A DNA stretch of 64,000 bases, taken from assembly GCF_002959775.1 (NCBI RefSeq), contig NZ_PPCX01000008.1:111155-175154 (forward strand), given 5' to 3'. Source of the DNA: Veillonella rogosae JCM 15642. GTDB taxonomy: Bacteria > Bacillota > Negativicutes > Veillonellales > Veillonellaceae. The notes under the pieces were generated by a model. It worked only from the letters and a program-made list of their open reading frames with translations, had not been told where the DNA came from and did no database searches. Below are positions 47,901 to 54,827 of this stretch, in pieces (within the stretch, counting starts at the first letter, position 1; each line of letters opens with the position of its first letter). The position numbers and the translations under genes are program-made.

Positions 47901-50900
47901 ACTGCTAAGAACGTGGCGGATGCAATCAATGCAGCTAAAAAAGCTACGAAAACTGAAATCACTGCTAATGATGGTGAGGCTGCAGATGGTACAACAGGTA
48001 ATGTTGTGTTAAGTTCTAGCAAAGCAGCTGATGGTCACACTGTTTATGACGTAAAACTCAACGATAAAGTGACATTAGGCACTGGCGCAAATGCTGTAAC
48101 ATTGGATGGCACTACAGGTGCTATTACTGGTAAAACTGCTACTATTGGCGGTGTAACGGTAGATGGTACGAACAAATATGTAACAGGCCTTGGTAATACA
48201 ACTTGGAATGGTACTGCTACAACTGGTCGTGCTGCCACAGAAGATCAATTGAAAACGGTAGCAGATGCTGCTAAAGCAAGTACAGATGCAGTTAACTTGA
48301 AATTCTCTGGCGATACAAATACATCTGCTGGCGTAGTGAACCTTAAAGATGATACATTTGGTATCAAAGGTGACGGTAAATACGTAACAACAGATGCAGA
48401 TGGTAAAAACTTAACAGTTAAAGTATCTGAAGAAGAAGTTAAGAAATCTGCTGTAGGTGCTGTAACTGTGAGCACAGATACAACAGATGCAAATAATCCG
48501 TTAACTGTAACAGGCACAACAAGTGCAGATGGTACAACTAAGGACTACAAAGTAACAATCGATGGTACTAAAGTGGCGGCTAAGACAAACTTGTCTTACA
48601 AAGCAAATGATGGTACTGCAAAACAAGTATCCTTAGCAGATGGATTGAACTTCAAAAATGGTAACATGACTACTGCTAGTATTGATGATGCAGGCGTTGT
48701 TAAATACGATATTAATACAGAAACGATTACTGCTGGTGCAGACGGCACGATTACAGGTCCTGCTACAGATGGTGTAGCCACTGCTAAGAACGTGGCGGAT
48801 GCTATTAATGCAGCTAAAAAAGCTACGAAAACTGAAATCACTGCAAATGACGGTGAAGCAGCAGATGGTACAACAGGTAATGTTGTGTTAACTTCTAGCA
48901 AAGCAGCTGATGGTCATACTATTTATGACGTAAAACTCAACGATAAAGTGACATTAGGAACTGGCGCAAATGCAGTAACATTGGACGGCACTACAGGTGC
49001 TATTACTGGTAAAACTGCTACTATTGGTGGCGTAACAGTAGACGGTACTAATAAATATGTAACAGGTCTCGCTAATACGACTTGGGATGGTAATGCCGTT
49101 TCTGGCCGTGCTGCCACAGAAGATCAATTGAAAGCAGTAGCGGATGCTGCCGCTAGCCAAACATGGCAAATTACAGCAGATAAAGATGCCGCTACATCTG
49201 GTATCCAAACTGGTACTAAAAAGGATGCAAAAGTAGGCAAAGATGCAAAAGTTAAGATGATTGCTGGTGAAAATATCACAATTAATCAAAACGAATTAGA
49301 CTTCACATATTCCTTGAATAAAGATCTTGTGAATATGAACTCTGCAAGCTTTAACGGTACAGGTGGCAATACAACAGTTATCAATGGTGATTCCATTACA
49401 CAAACTGCTGGTACTCAAACAAATACATCTACAGCAGCTGGCAACACAGTAGCTGATGGTGCTAAATCTACTGCTACAACTGCAGCAGGCACTACAATTA
49501 CTGATGGTACGAAAACAAATACAGCTACTGCCGATAGCACTGTAATTGACGACGGTAATGGTAACAATACAGCTCTTACTAAAGATGGTGTAACTATTAC
49601 TACTGCAGGTAAAGATAATGTGTCCTTGACTGGTAACGGTCTAGACAATGGCAATAACAAAATTGTTAATGTTGCAGATGGCACAAACGATACTGATGCT
49701 GTCAATGTGCGTCAATTAGAGGCTAAAACTAAGGCTTCTACTACTGAATTAACTGCTAATGGTGGTGAAAGTGCGGGCAGTACTACAGGCAATATTGTAT
49801 TGACTAAGAAAACGGCTGCTGATGGTCATATCATTTACGACAACAAGTTAAATGATAAGGTTACATTAGGCACGGACCCAACTAAGGCTGTAACTGTAGA
49901 TGGTACAAATGGTACTATTAAAGCCGGTAAAGATGGTAATGCTGTAGCGATTAACGGTACGGATGGTACTATTAAAGCTGGTGATGGTACAAATGCTGTA
50001 GCCATCGATGGCAAAAATGGTTCTGTAAAAGCTGGCGATAAGATTGCTCTCGACGGCAAAGATGGAAAAGCTACGATTGGTACTGTAGGTATCGATGGTA
50101 AGGATGGTGTTATTAGTGGTTTAGCTAATAAAACTTGGGATCCAAATAATATTACTCCTGGTCGTGCAGCCACTGAAGACCAAGTTAAATCTGCCGTAGC
50201 AGATGCAGGTTGGGACGCTGCCGTAGGCACAGAAGGCTCTGGTGTAAATAGCACACCAAGTGCAACAGCTGAAAAAGTAAAACCTAACGAAACACTTACT
50301 TTCAAAGCGGGTAATAATATGATGGTTAGCCAAAATGGTAAATCCATTAGTTATGCTGTAAATCCTGAACTTACAGATATGAAATCTGCTACATTTAAAG
50401 ATGCAGCGGGTAACACAACTGTAACAAATGGCAATGGCATGACAATTACTCCGGGCGGTACAAATCCTAACAACCCTAATGCAGGACCTGTATCCTTAAC
50501 TAAGGATGGTCTCAATAATGGTAATAATCAACTGAAAGGCATTGCACCTGGTACGGATGATACGGATGCGGTAAATGTTGGTCAATTGAAAGCATCTAAT
50601 GCTAAAATTGGCGATGCTATTGGTCAAGTAGCTGGTGAAGTACAACGTGTTGGTGCTCATGCAGCAGCCATGGCAGCGTTGAAACCAATCCAATACGATC
50701 CATTAGAACCAACTCAAGTTATGGCTGGTATTGGTAACTATCGTGGTGAAACAGCAGCTGCCCTCGGTCTTGCACATTATACGAACGAAGACACAATGTT
50801 TAACGTTGGCGTATCTCTTGGGGCAAACCGCAACATGGTAAATGCTGGTGTAACCCACAAATTTGGTTCTAGCCCAGAAAAGAAAAATATTCCAGATCGT

Positions 50901-51122
50901 TACAAAGCAGGCCCTATTAGCTCTGTGTATGTAATGCAAGATGAAGTATCTAGTCTCAAAAAGGAAAATAGTGAACAAAAAACTGTAATCGCAGATCAAG
51001 CGGCTCGTTTAAATACGTTAGAGGCTGAAAATGAGCGTCAACGTCAAGAATTAGCTGAAACTAAACAAGGTTTAGAAGACTTGCGTGCAGCAGTAAACCA
51101 ATTGTTAGCATCTAAAGGTTAA
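42000..51122 (+). CDS. Trimeric autotransporter adhesin 3 (3040 residues)
   Basis: The largest protein of the window. The extended signal peptide (residues 1-54, MNKIFKVIWSKSKQCYVVVS) leads into a long YadA-like head (about 60-470) of varied AIG/AVG turns such as GAVAVGRKNAS and NSLAVGHNSSA. A neck is near 475-490 (EDTDAVNVAQLKSV). The stalk (about 500-2800) alternates beta modules and necks, with a 346-residue and a 293-residue duplication. The anchor is about 2883-2958 (VGAHAAAMAALKPIQYDP ... VTHKFG). An 82-residue tail follows with RYKAGPISSVYVMQDE and a long Glu/Gln-rich coiled coil. No frameshift is seen over 9.1 kb. The trimer would reach far from the cell and likely mediates coaggregation. 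Confidence 0.95.
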   Translation: MNKIFKVIWSKSKQCYVVVSEMAKNKTGKKKILVASILAALAMQAGVVADVSAADRPTATIEGGTKMYSNLTNGLAIGNESQSNSDQSIAIGYRAVANSQYANPAQPAVAIGAGASATGRGGVSLGLIANSSVRGTAIGSATQATGFGAFAGGTYAQATNGGDVAIGGATSDRFDDYAVASGGYSVAIGTAAKADGGAGVSIGYKTNAKTSNSLAVGSESQATGEGAVAVGRKNASTGPSSTVLGILSTANATSATAVGMLTTAKGENSLAVGHNSSAAGKNGVAVGTNFTTSEQGGVAVGNAAKSKQLNATAIGIDVTADAANSVALGGSATASSDGAIAIGSHGSRQTTATGNRALAIGAATTANGLDNIAIGTNASTSSQYSTAVGNGATATAIRAAAFGANSTASVEGGVALGVGSVANRAGGIANKGYNPNDNRTNKYAGLNTWVLSPTTGAVAVGNGTAATRQITGLAAGKEDTDAVNVAQLKSVNLAFAGNVGSGDVNLANSTLSLKGDGTYITTAANGQNLTISGKTQNINVTNGQASANAAGMADAKNVAEAINKAVSANAYNWKLAADNDNGRSEVINKEDTVSFSGDNNITVARNGKKITTSLNKAITVDTVKANKSVTVSSGGNQITLDGSNGAVTGKTFTGQSFTAGNNVLSNTTLQIGPTTGNNVTITTDGLSGKAGSNTVKFGTNGISAGGQQITNVSSGGNVGTNAANITDVKNAVSDVTLKLDTNSKTGTVKLSESPLKVIGANGIRTDLVGTNNGSLVVGLDNNTVNATTKGIGLTGDTGSTGLKYLKDGDATFKVAGDGDLVTTKASATGVQVAVDSGKVKDLAVGAVTVSKANTADNPITVTPTAGTNTKDYAIGIDTTKLANQTQLTYKANGANENKVSLANGLNFTNGTFTTATVGTNGNVTISTATETITNDADGKAKVASPTDGLATAKNVADSINKAVDGLSQNLTVSDGTTDGTVNLKNQKLTVSGTNGVTATVNGQTVTVGIDAATKSKVDNASTAVNRNISLGADSGTPSSQSLKDGDVAFDVKGATGDLVSTKMNGNTVEISTKRAAITSDANTGAASVTGDDGLVTSKNVADAINKASDAAKAGAAWNLSANGDTGTKVSGGDTVDFTGDNNITVTQTGKNIATTLNKDLKKLNSISLENGVGETIKFDAINGSGKFGDPAVGNYTQIDRDGIRINNGIDVNQPNTANTYLDVGTLSLQAGPNSSSLDSKNLIFNDEDGNLAQGSAQGMAFQSAAGKMVQFSLDEINAGGNKIQEVAEGIADTDAVNVKQLKDTVASQTLTYRANTAADTDAKSVKLSKGLDFVDGTMTKATVDNDGKVTFDINDDTKTKINDSVAAVNRKVSLGADSGTVSSQSLKDGDVAFNVKGATGDFISTKMNGDTVEVSTKRSTINSDAAGTASVTGDDGLATAKNVADAINKAASQAKDGAAWKLSANGDTPTTVAGGDTVDFTGDNNITTDRDDKKISVKLNKNLTDLSSISLTNPRGETISLDGSTGIIKAYRAEFKDNVGAGSSIDSDQLRFTNGATGANGAETALSLDILAMHSGSNDNNLTSRYLAFNDANGNESVHSAQGLIAESAGGAKTIQFTLDEINAGGNKIQEVAEGTADTDAVNVKQLKDTVASQTLTYRANTAADADAKTVKLSKGLDFVDGTMTKATVDNDGKVTFDINDDTKTKINDSAAAVNRKVSLGADSGTVSSQSLKDGDVAFNVKGATGDFISTKMNGDTVEVSTKRATIDSNATTGAASVTGDDGLATAKNVADAINKAAKASTDAVNLKFSGDTNTSAGVVNLKDDTFGIKGDGKYVTTDADGKNLTVKVSEEEVKKSAVGAVTVSTDTTDANNPLTVTGTTSADGTTKDYKVTIDGTKVAAKTNLSYKANDGTAKQVSLADGLNFKNGNMTTASIDDAGIVKYDVNTETITAGADGTITGPATDGVATAKNVADAINAAKKATKTEITANDGEAADGTTGNVVLSSSKAADGHTVYDVKLNDKVTLGTGANAVTLDGTTGAITGKTATIGGVTVDGTNKYVTGLGNTTWNGTATTGRAATEDQLKTVADAAKASTDAVNLKFSGDTNTSAGVVNLKDDTFGIKGDGKYVTTDADGKNLTVKVSEEEVKKSAVGAVTVSTDTTDANNPLTVTGTTSADGTTKDYKVTIDGTKVAAKTNLSYKANDGTAKQVSLADGLNFKNGNMTTASIDDAGVVKYDINTETITAGADGTITGPATDGVATAKNVADAINAAKKATKTEITANDGEAADGTTGNVVLTSSKAADGHTIYDVKLNDKVTLGTGANAVTLDGTTGAITGKTATIGGVTVDGTNKYVTGLANTTWDGNAVSGRAATEDQLKAVADAAASQTWQITADKDAATSGIQTGTKKDAKVGKDAKVKMIAGENITINQNELDFTYSLNKDLVNMNSASFNGTGGNTTVINGDSITQTAGTQTNTSTAAGNTVADGAKSTATTAAGTTITDGTKTNTATADSTVIDDGNGNNTALTKDGVTITTAGKDNVSLTGNGLDNGNNKIVNVADGTNDTDAVNVRQLEAKTKASTTELTANGGESAGSTTGNIVLTKKTAADGHIIYDNKLNDKVTLGTDPTKAVTVDGTNGTIKAGKDGNAVAINGTDGTIKAGDGTNAVAIDGKNGSVKAGDKIALDGKDGKATIGTVGIDGKDGVISGLANKTWDPNNITPGRAATEDQVKSAVADAGWDAAVGTEGSGVNSTPSATAEKVKPNETLTFKAGNNMMVSQNGKSISYAVNPELTDMKSATFKDAAGNTTVTNGNGMTITPGGTNPNNPNAGPVSLTKDGLNNGNNQLKGIAPGTDDTDAVNVGQLKASNAKIGDAIGQVAGEVQRVGAHAAAMAALKPIQYDPLEPTQVMAGIGNYRGETAAALGLAHYTNEDTMFNVGVSLGANRNMVNAGVTHKFGSSPEKKNIPDRYKAGPISSVYVMQDEVSSLKKENSEQKTVIADQAARLNTLEAENERQRQELAETKQGLEDLRAAVNQLLASKG
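45301..47377 (+). repeat. Two-copy 1038-bp repeat in adhesin 3
   Basis: The segment around GGNKIQEVAEG...DTVASQTLTYRANTAAD...RKVSLGADSGTVSSQSLKDG recurs with a period of 1038 bp (346 codons; e.g. the GAAATCAATGC motif at 45822 and 46860). The flanks of each copy differ more, notably the variable segment between about 45500-45760 and 46520-46830. Confidence 0.85.
47391..49148 (+). repeat. Tandem duplication of 879 bp in adhesin 3
   Basis: Copy 1 starts at 47391 and copy 2 at 48270, both with GCTAAAGCAAGTACAGATG. The period of 879 bp is 293 codons. Apart from scattered, mostly synonymous changes and a divergent last 25 residues (LGNTTWNGTATTG versus LANTTWDGNAVSG) the copies are the same, which points to a recent duplication or ongoing gene conversion. 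Confidence 0.95.
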
Positions 51123-51177
51123 TAATTGAGATTCACTTTCAAAAATAGGCTAGTGTAATTATATTTCTGTAATAGGA

Positions 51178-51243
51178 AAGAACCTCTTATACACTGATAT
51201 ACCTGGTGGGGTATAATCAAGTACTATAAGAGGTTCTTTTGCA
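51178..51243 (+). terminator. Terminator of adhesin 3
   Basis: AAGAACCTCTTATA and TATAAGAGGTTCTT form a 14-bp stem around a 36-nt loop, followed by TTGCATTTTT. Confidence 0.85.
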
Positions 51244-51274
51244 TTTTTGATATAGATTATTAAATAAAATCATT

Positions 51275-51311
51275 ATATATGAATGACTTTTCATATATTC
51301 TGTGATATAAT
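51275..51311 (+). promoter_or_regulatory. MATE gene promoter with overlapping palindromic operator
   Basis: ATGACT (51283-51288), 17 bp, TGA-TATAAT (-10 at 51306-51311). A 24-bp palindrome, ATATATGAA-TGACTT-TTCATATAT (51275-51298), covers the whole -35. A dimeric repressor of MarR or TetR type would block RNA polymerase here (inference). Confidence 0.65.
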
Positions 51312-51375
51312 ACAGAAGATATTAGGGCTAAAAGATAGCTCAATCTTATACGATCTTGCATGAATAGGAGTTACT

Positions 51376-52785
51376 ATGTTAGACCGCATACAACGATGGC
51401 TTTCAGTAGATAACATGCTGCCCGCTGCAGAGCGGTTAGGTCCCGTAGGGACGACAAAGCAACTGTATGGTAAGTATTTGAAAATTGCTTGGCCAGCTAC
51501 ATTACAAGGCTTGATGTTACAATTTATGACGGCCATTGATTTGGCAATGGTTGGGGCACTTGGTGCGTCTGCGCTTGCATCGGTAGGTATTATGGGACAG
51601 CCTGAAATGGTGATGCTCATTTTCTGTCGCGCTTTATCTATTGCTGTTACCGCTATCATAGCTCGCCGTCATGGTGAAGGTGATGTAGATGGTATGAATG
51701 CTGTTCTTAAGCAGTCTATATTATTGAATTTCTTAATCTATGTGCCTCTATTAGTGACGTGCTTCTTTAATTTAGAGCATATTTTACGCTTTACTGGCGC
51801 AGAAGATGGTTATATAGAAACAGCGGTCTGGTATGGTCGTTTTGTAGTTATTAGTCTTATCTTTCAGTCCTTTAGCCAAATTGTAGGGGCTGCACTAATC
51901 GGATACGGTAATACAAAAGTCATTTTTAAATCGAATGTAGTAGGGAATATTTTAAATACCATTATGAACTTTTTCTTGATTTATGGTATTGGTTTCTTTC
52001 CTGAGCTCGGCGTTATGGGGGCAGGGGTGTCCACTATGATCAGTAGTGCTCTTATTGCATTATTGCTTTTGCGTACTATCTCACAGCATACGGCTACAGG
52101 TTTAACATTGCGACATCCGTCCAAATGGACCTTTGAAAGACCTGTACTTCATACGATGTTTCACGTAGGGGGCAGCTCTCTAGGGGAGCAGTTCTTTGAA
52201 CGTTTTGGTATGTATACATACACCATGATTGTTGCTTCCTTAGGTGCAGTACCATTGGCAGCACACTATGTATGTATGAACTTAATGGATATATTCTATT
52301 ACTTTGCCATGGGTCTTGGTTTCGCAGGGGCCTCACATACAGGTCAAAGTCTAGGGCATAAACGTCCAGATATTGCAAAGATATATGGAAAGATTGGTGC
52401 ACGAATCGGTCTTGTAGTAGGTCTTGTAAGTGCGCTAATCTTTATTGGTCCTGGAGACTTTTTAGTAAAGCTTTATACTCGTGAAAGTGAAGTAGTACTT
52501 CTTTCTGGTTCTTTGATGGGAATCATGGCAGTAGCGGCTTTCCCACAAGCTTTACAGCAGGTATATTCTGGTGTATTAAAAGGGGCAGGGGATACGTATT
52601 ACATTATGAAATATTCTCTTGTAAGCGTAGCCATCATTCGACCTATTATTACCTATCTATTGTGTATTACGTTAGGTTTAGGCTTACTAGGTGCTTGGTT
52701 ATCCTTGTGCTTTGATCAGGCCTTACGCTTATGCTGTTCCTATTTGCGATTTATTAAAGGTGCCTGGCAGCATAAGATTGTCTAA
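51376..52785 (+). CDS. MATE family multidrug efflux transporter
   Basis: A 469-residue, 12-helix MATE (NorM-like) transporter. Two homologous halves are visible: WPATLQGLMLQFMTAIDLAMVG with ALASVGIMGQ in the first, and LGEQFFERFGMYTYTMIV with the Gly-rich ALQQVYSGVLKGAGDT in the second. These proteins export cationic drugs or metabolites in exchange for Na+ or H+. The ATG at 51376 follows AGGAG. The operator over the promoter suggests ligand-induced expression. No regulator gene lies next to it. Confidence 0.9.
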   Translation: MLDRIQRWLSVDNMLPAAERLGPVGTTKQLYGKYLKIAWPATLQGLMLQFMTAIDLAMVGALGASALASVGIMGQPEMVMLIFCRALSIAVTAIIARRHGEGDVDGMNAVLKQSILLNFLIYVPLLVTCFFNLEHILRFTGAEDGYIETAVWYGRFVVISLIFQSFSQIVGAALIGYGNTKVIFKSNVVGNILNTIMNFFLIYGIGFFPELGVMGAGVSTMISSALIALLLLRTISQHTATGLTLRHPSKWTFERPVLHTMFHVGGSSLGEQFFERFGMYTYTMIVASLGAVPLAAHYVCMNLMDIFYYFAMGLGFAGASHTGQSLGHKRPDIAKIYGKIGARIGLVVGLVSALIFIGPGDFLVKLYTRESEVVLLSGSLMGIMAVAAFPQALQQVYSGVLKGAGDTYYIMKYSLVSVAIIRPIITYLLCITLGLGLLGAWLSLCFDQALRLCCSYLRFIKGAWQHKIV

Positions 52786-52952
52786 CACTTTGTAAATATA
52801 GTTAATAATCAATCTTGACTATCATTTAGTATATAAATTTTCATATAAAATCTAAAATTAAAAATGTTCGATATATAGAGAGAAGATGTAGATAAAACCT
52901 ATATAATTATGTTTGCTATTACTTTCTATATTGAAAATATTAAAATAGTTTA

Positions 52953-53003
52953 TGAAAGGTTTATGAAAATTCTCTTGAATATTCATATTGTTTGATGTAC
53001 AAT
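52953..53003 (+). promoter_or_regulatory. Promoter of candidate small RNA with 11-bp-spaced TGAA repeats
   Basis: TTGAAT (52975-52980), 17 bp, TACAAT (52998-53003). TGAAA units start at 52953 and 52964, exactly 11 bp apart, the second 11 bp before the -35, the same layout as adhesins 1 and 2. Confidence 0.7.
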
Positions 53004-53009
53004 ACGAAA

Positions 53010-53138
53010 TGTGGAAAAAATGACACATTGGGGAATGTGTCGTCTGACCAGAAACTTCTGATTTCACGTATATATGTAAGGGATATATATAAGAAACGAT
53101 AAAAGCCTCCTTAGTGGATACTAAGGAGGCTTTTATTC
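53010..53138 (+). ncRNA. Candidate structured small RNA
   Basis: A transcript of about 130 nt is bounded by a good promoter and a strong terminator, with no convincing reading frame. Predicted folds from reading: an 8-bp perfect hairpin GACACATT-GGGG-AATGTGTC (53022-53041), a small CAGAA-AC-TTCTG hairpin (53049-53060), an AT-rich single-stranded linker, and the terminator AAAAGCCTCCTTAGT / ACTAAGGAGGCTTTT (15 bp, loop GGAT, 53101-53134) with TTATT after it. The terminator loop side carries AAGGAGG, an anti-anti-Shine-Dalgarno-like sequence held in the stem. The stretch AAAAATGACACATT also occurs upstream of adhesin 2. I do not recognise a known RNA family. Confidence 0.55.
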
Positions 53139-53484
53139 GTTTTATGTTAGACAAATTTATTAGCTAATTTAATAATAGATTTTATAAAATTATATCGAAG
53201 AGAATCGTTGGCAAAATTGAAAAAGTGTTTATAATAATGAAAGTAATATGAATTACCTTTAGAGAGAGATCTTATACCTTTTAGTTTGTAAAGGTATTTA
53301 GTTATAAGTATCTTATATAGATTATCAGTAACATATTGGCAATATATAAGAAATTAATAAATAAAATTAACAATATTCTAATTAGTGTATATCTATAAAA
53401 TCATATGAGACTTATAAAATGGGAAGTAAGAGGAATTTAAAGTTTTATAATTATAATATTTTTATATAGATAAATTTCGAAAAA
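53139..53484. other. AT-rich intergenic region before ompA
   Basis: No gene is seen. It contains a TGAA pair 11 bp apart (53238 and 53249) without a clear promoter behind it, and a hairpin ATACCTTT-N8-AAAGGTAT (53274-53297). Confidence 0.5.
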
Positions 53485-53537
53485 TTCATGTTAAGTTCAT
53501 AAAAGATATTGAAATTTATCGAAAAGTTGTGTAAAAT
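53485..53537 (+). promoter_or_regulatory. ompA promoter
   Basis: TTGAAA (53509-53514), 17 bp, TAAAAT (53532-53537). TTCAT units at 53485 and 53496 are 11 bp apart. On the minus strand these are TGAA repeats, so the motif of the adhesin promoters is present in reverse orientation. A GC-containing stem (AAAGGCC/GGCTTTT, about 53555-53583) with a T-rich end lies just before the ribosome site and could attenuate or shield it. Confidence 0.7.
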
Positions 53538-53598
53538 AAAAGTATATTATTACCAAAGGCCTGTGTATTGTGAAAGGCTTTTATTGGAGGGAATTATA

Positions 53599-54636
53599 AT
53601 GAACAAAAAATTATTAGCTTTATTGGCAGTTGCTGCTGTAGGCGTATCCGTAGCAGGCGCAACTCCACAAACTCAATTCAACAAAGGTGAATTCCAAGTT
53701 GATCTTGGCGCAGCTCATTCTAAAGCAAAAACTGAAGCTTGGAATGCTGATGCAAAATGGAATTTTGATGGTGCTGTAACATATGGCTTCACTGATAAAA
53801 CTGCATTACAATACCAATACCATGGTTTGAATGATAAATTAGGTGGTATTGGCTACAGCGACAAAATGCACGAAGTTAACGTGGTTCAATCCTTGAACAA
53901 AAACTTCGCAGTATATGGAGGTTATGCTCACATCTCTGGCGATGATTTTGCTAAAGCTAACAACATTGCACAAGTAGGTGTAATTGGTAAAGCTAACCTT
54001 GGCTCCAAAGTAGAAGTTTACGGTAAAGCTGGTGTAGGTACTAAGAAAACTTCCACTTGGGAAGCAGGCTTAGGTTACAAAGTTAACGAAGACTGGGATA
54101 TCAATGCTGGTTACCGTTATATCAATACTAAACAAGATGATGATTCCAACATCTCCTTCCAAGGTCCTGTAGTTGGCTTGTCCTACCGTTTCGGTGGTCA
54201 AAAATCCGTAGCTCCTGTATACACTCCAGCTCCAGCTCCTGTATACACTCCAGCTCCAGCTCCTGTAGTAGAAGCTCCTGTATATAAAACTCCTAAATTG
54301 GACTACTATGTACAATCCATCTACTTCGATTCCGACCAAGATGTTGCTCGTGCAGACCAATATCCAAACTTGACTGCTGCTGTAAACGCTGCTCATCAAT
54401 ACTCTCAAGACCAAGTTAAATTGTTAGGTAATGCTGATACTGATGCAAACCCTCAATACAACATTGGTTTGTCTGAACGCCGCGTACAATACGTAGCTCA
54501 ATACTTAGTAAATAATGGCGTATCTGCTGATCGCTTCATCGGCATCGCTAATGGCGACACTAAACCAGTGGCAACTAACTCCACTGCAGCAGGTAAAGCT
54601 GAAAACCGTCGTGTAGACGTTTACATTCACCGCTAA
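53599..54636 (+). CDS. ompA: OmpA-family outer membrane protein
   Basis: A 345-residue protein. A signal peptide (MNKKLLALLAVAAVGVSVAGA) is followed by an eight-strand type barrel (about 25-200, ending LSYRFG), a Pro-rich linker with the unit APVYTPAP, and a C-terminal OmpA/MotB domain. That domain has IYFDSDQDVA, LLGNADTDAN, the LSERRVQYVAQYLVNNGV helix and AENRRVDVYI, including the Asp and Arg that bind diaminopimelate of peptidoglycan. It ties the outer membrane to the wall. The ATG at 53599 follows GGAGGG. The upstream ATG at 53509 overlaps the -35 box and is rejected. Codon use is strongly biased, consistent with high expression. Confidence 0.94.
   Translation: MNKKLLALLAVAAVGVSVAGATPQTQFNKGEFQVDLGAAHSKAKTEAWNADAKWNFDGAVTYGFTDKTALQYQYHGLNDKLGGIGYSDKMHEVNVVQSLNKNFAVYGGYAHISGDDFAKANNIAQVGVIGKANLGSKVEVYGKAGVGTKKTSTWEAGLGYKVNEDWDINAGYRYINTKQDDDSNISFQGPVVGLSYRFGGQKSVAPVYTPAPAPVYTPAPAPVVEAPVYKTPKLDYYVQSIYFDSDQDVARADQYPNLTAAVNAAHQYSQDQVKLLGNADTDANPQYNIGLSERRVQYVAQYLVNNGVSADRFIGIANGDTKPVATNSTAAGKAENRRVDVYIHR
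54211..54258 (+). repeat. Two perfect 24-bp repeats in the OmpA linker
   Basis: Two identical 24-bp units (54211-54234 and 54235-54258), each encoding APVYTPAP, lie between barrel and peptidoglycan domain. The start of a third, diverged unit follows. Copy number could change linker length in frame. Confidence 0.9.
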
Positions 54637-54667
54637 TCTCTAAACTAATTTAGATTAGACATACGAT

Positions 54668-54733
54668 AAAGTCCACCTTCTATCATGCTCTCGTGTTCAT
54701 CGGGGGACCGAGCATGTGATAAGGTGGACTTTT
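54668..54733 (+). terminator. Terminator of ompA
   Basis: AAAGTCCACCTT and AAGGTGGACTTT form the outer stem. Inside is a second stem, CATGCTC/GAGCATG. TTATGTTA follows. Confidence 0.88.
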
Positions 54734-54827
54734 ATGTTATACTAAACTTGCATACAATCGTAGGTCATACAATGTTCATTAAGATTTGATAATGTATGCG
54801 GTGTGAGTATAGTAAAGTAGGTTATAT

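Noticed and set aside
52858..53154. Minus-strand 98-residue frame in the MATE-ompA gap
   Set aside because: Runs through the terminator and the small-RNA hairpins, has no ribosome site and no recognisable domain.
53238..53253. Further TGAA pair at 11-bp spacing before ompA
   Set aside because: No -35/-10 pair at the expected distance; may be chance in AT-rich DNA or a remote site, so not counted as a promoter element.
53509..53598. Upstream ATG start for ompA
   Set aside because: It overlaps the -35 box, and the signal peptide and GGAGGG site belong to the ATG at 53599.
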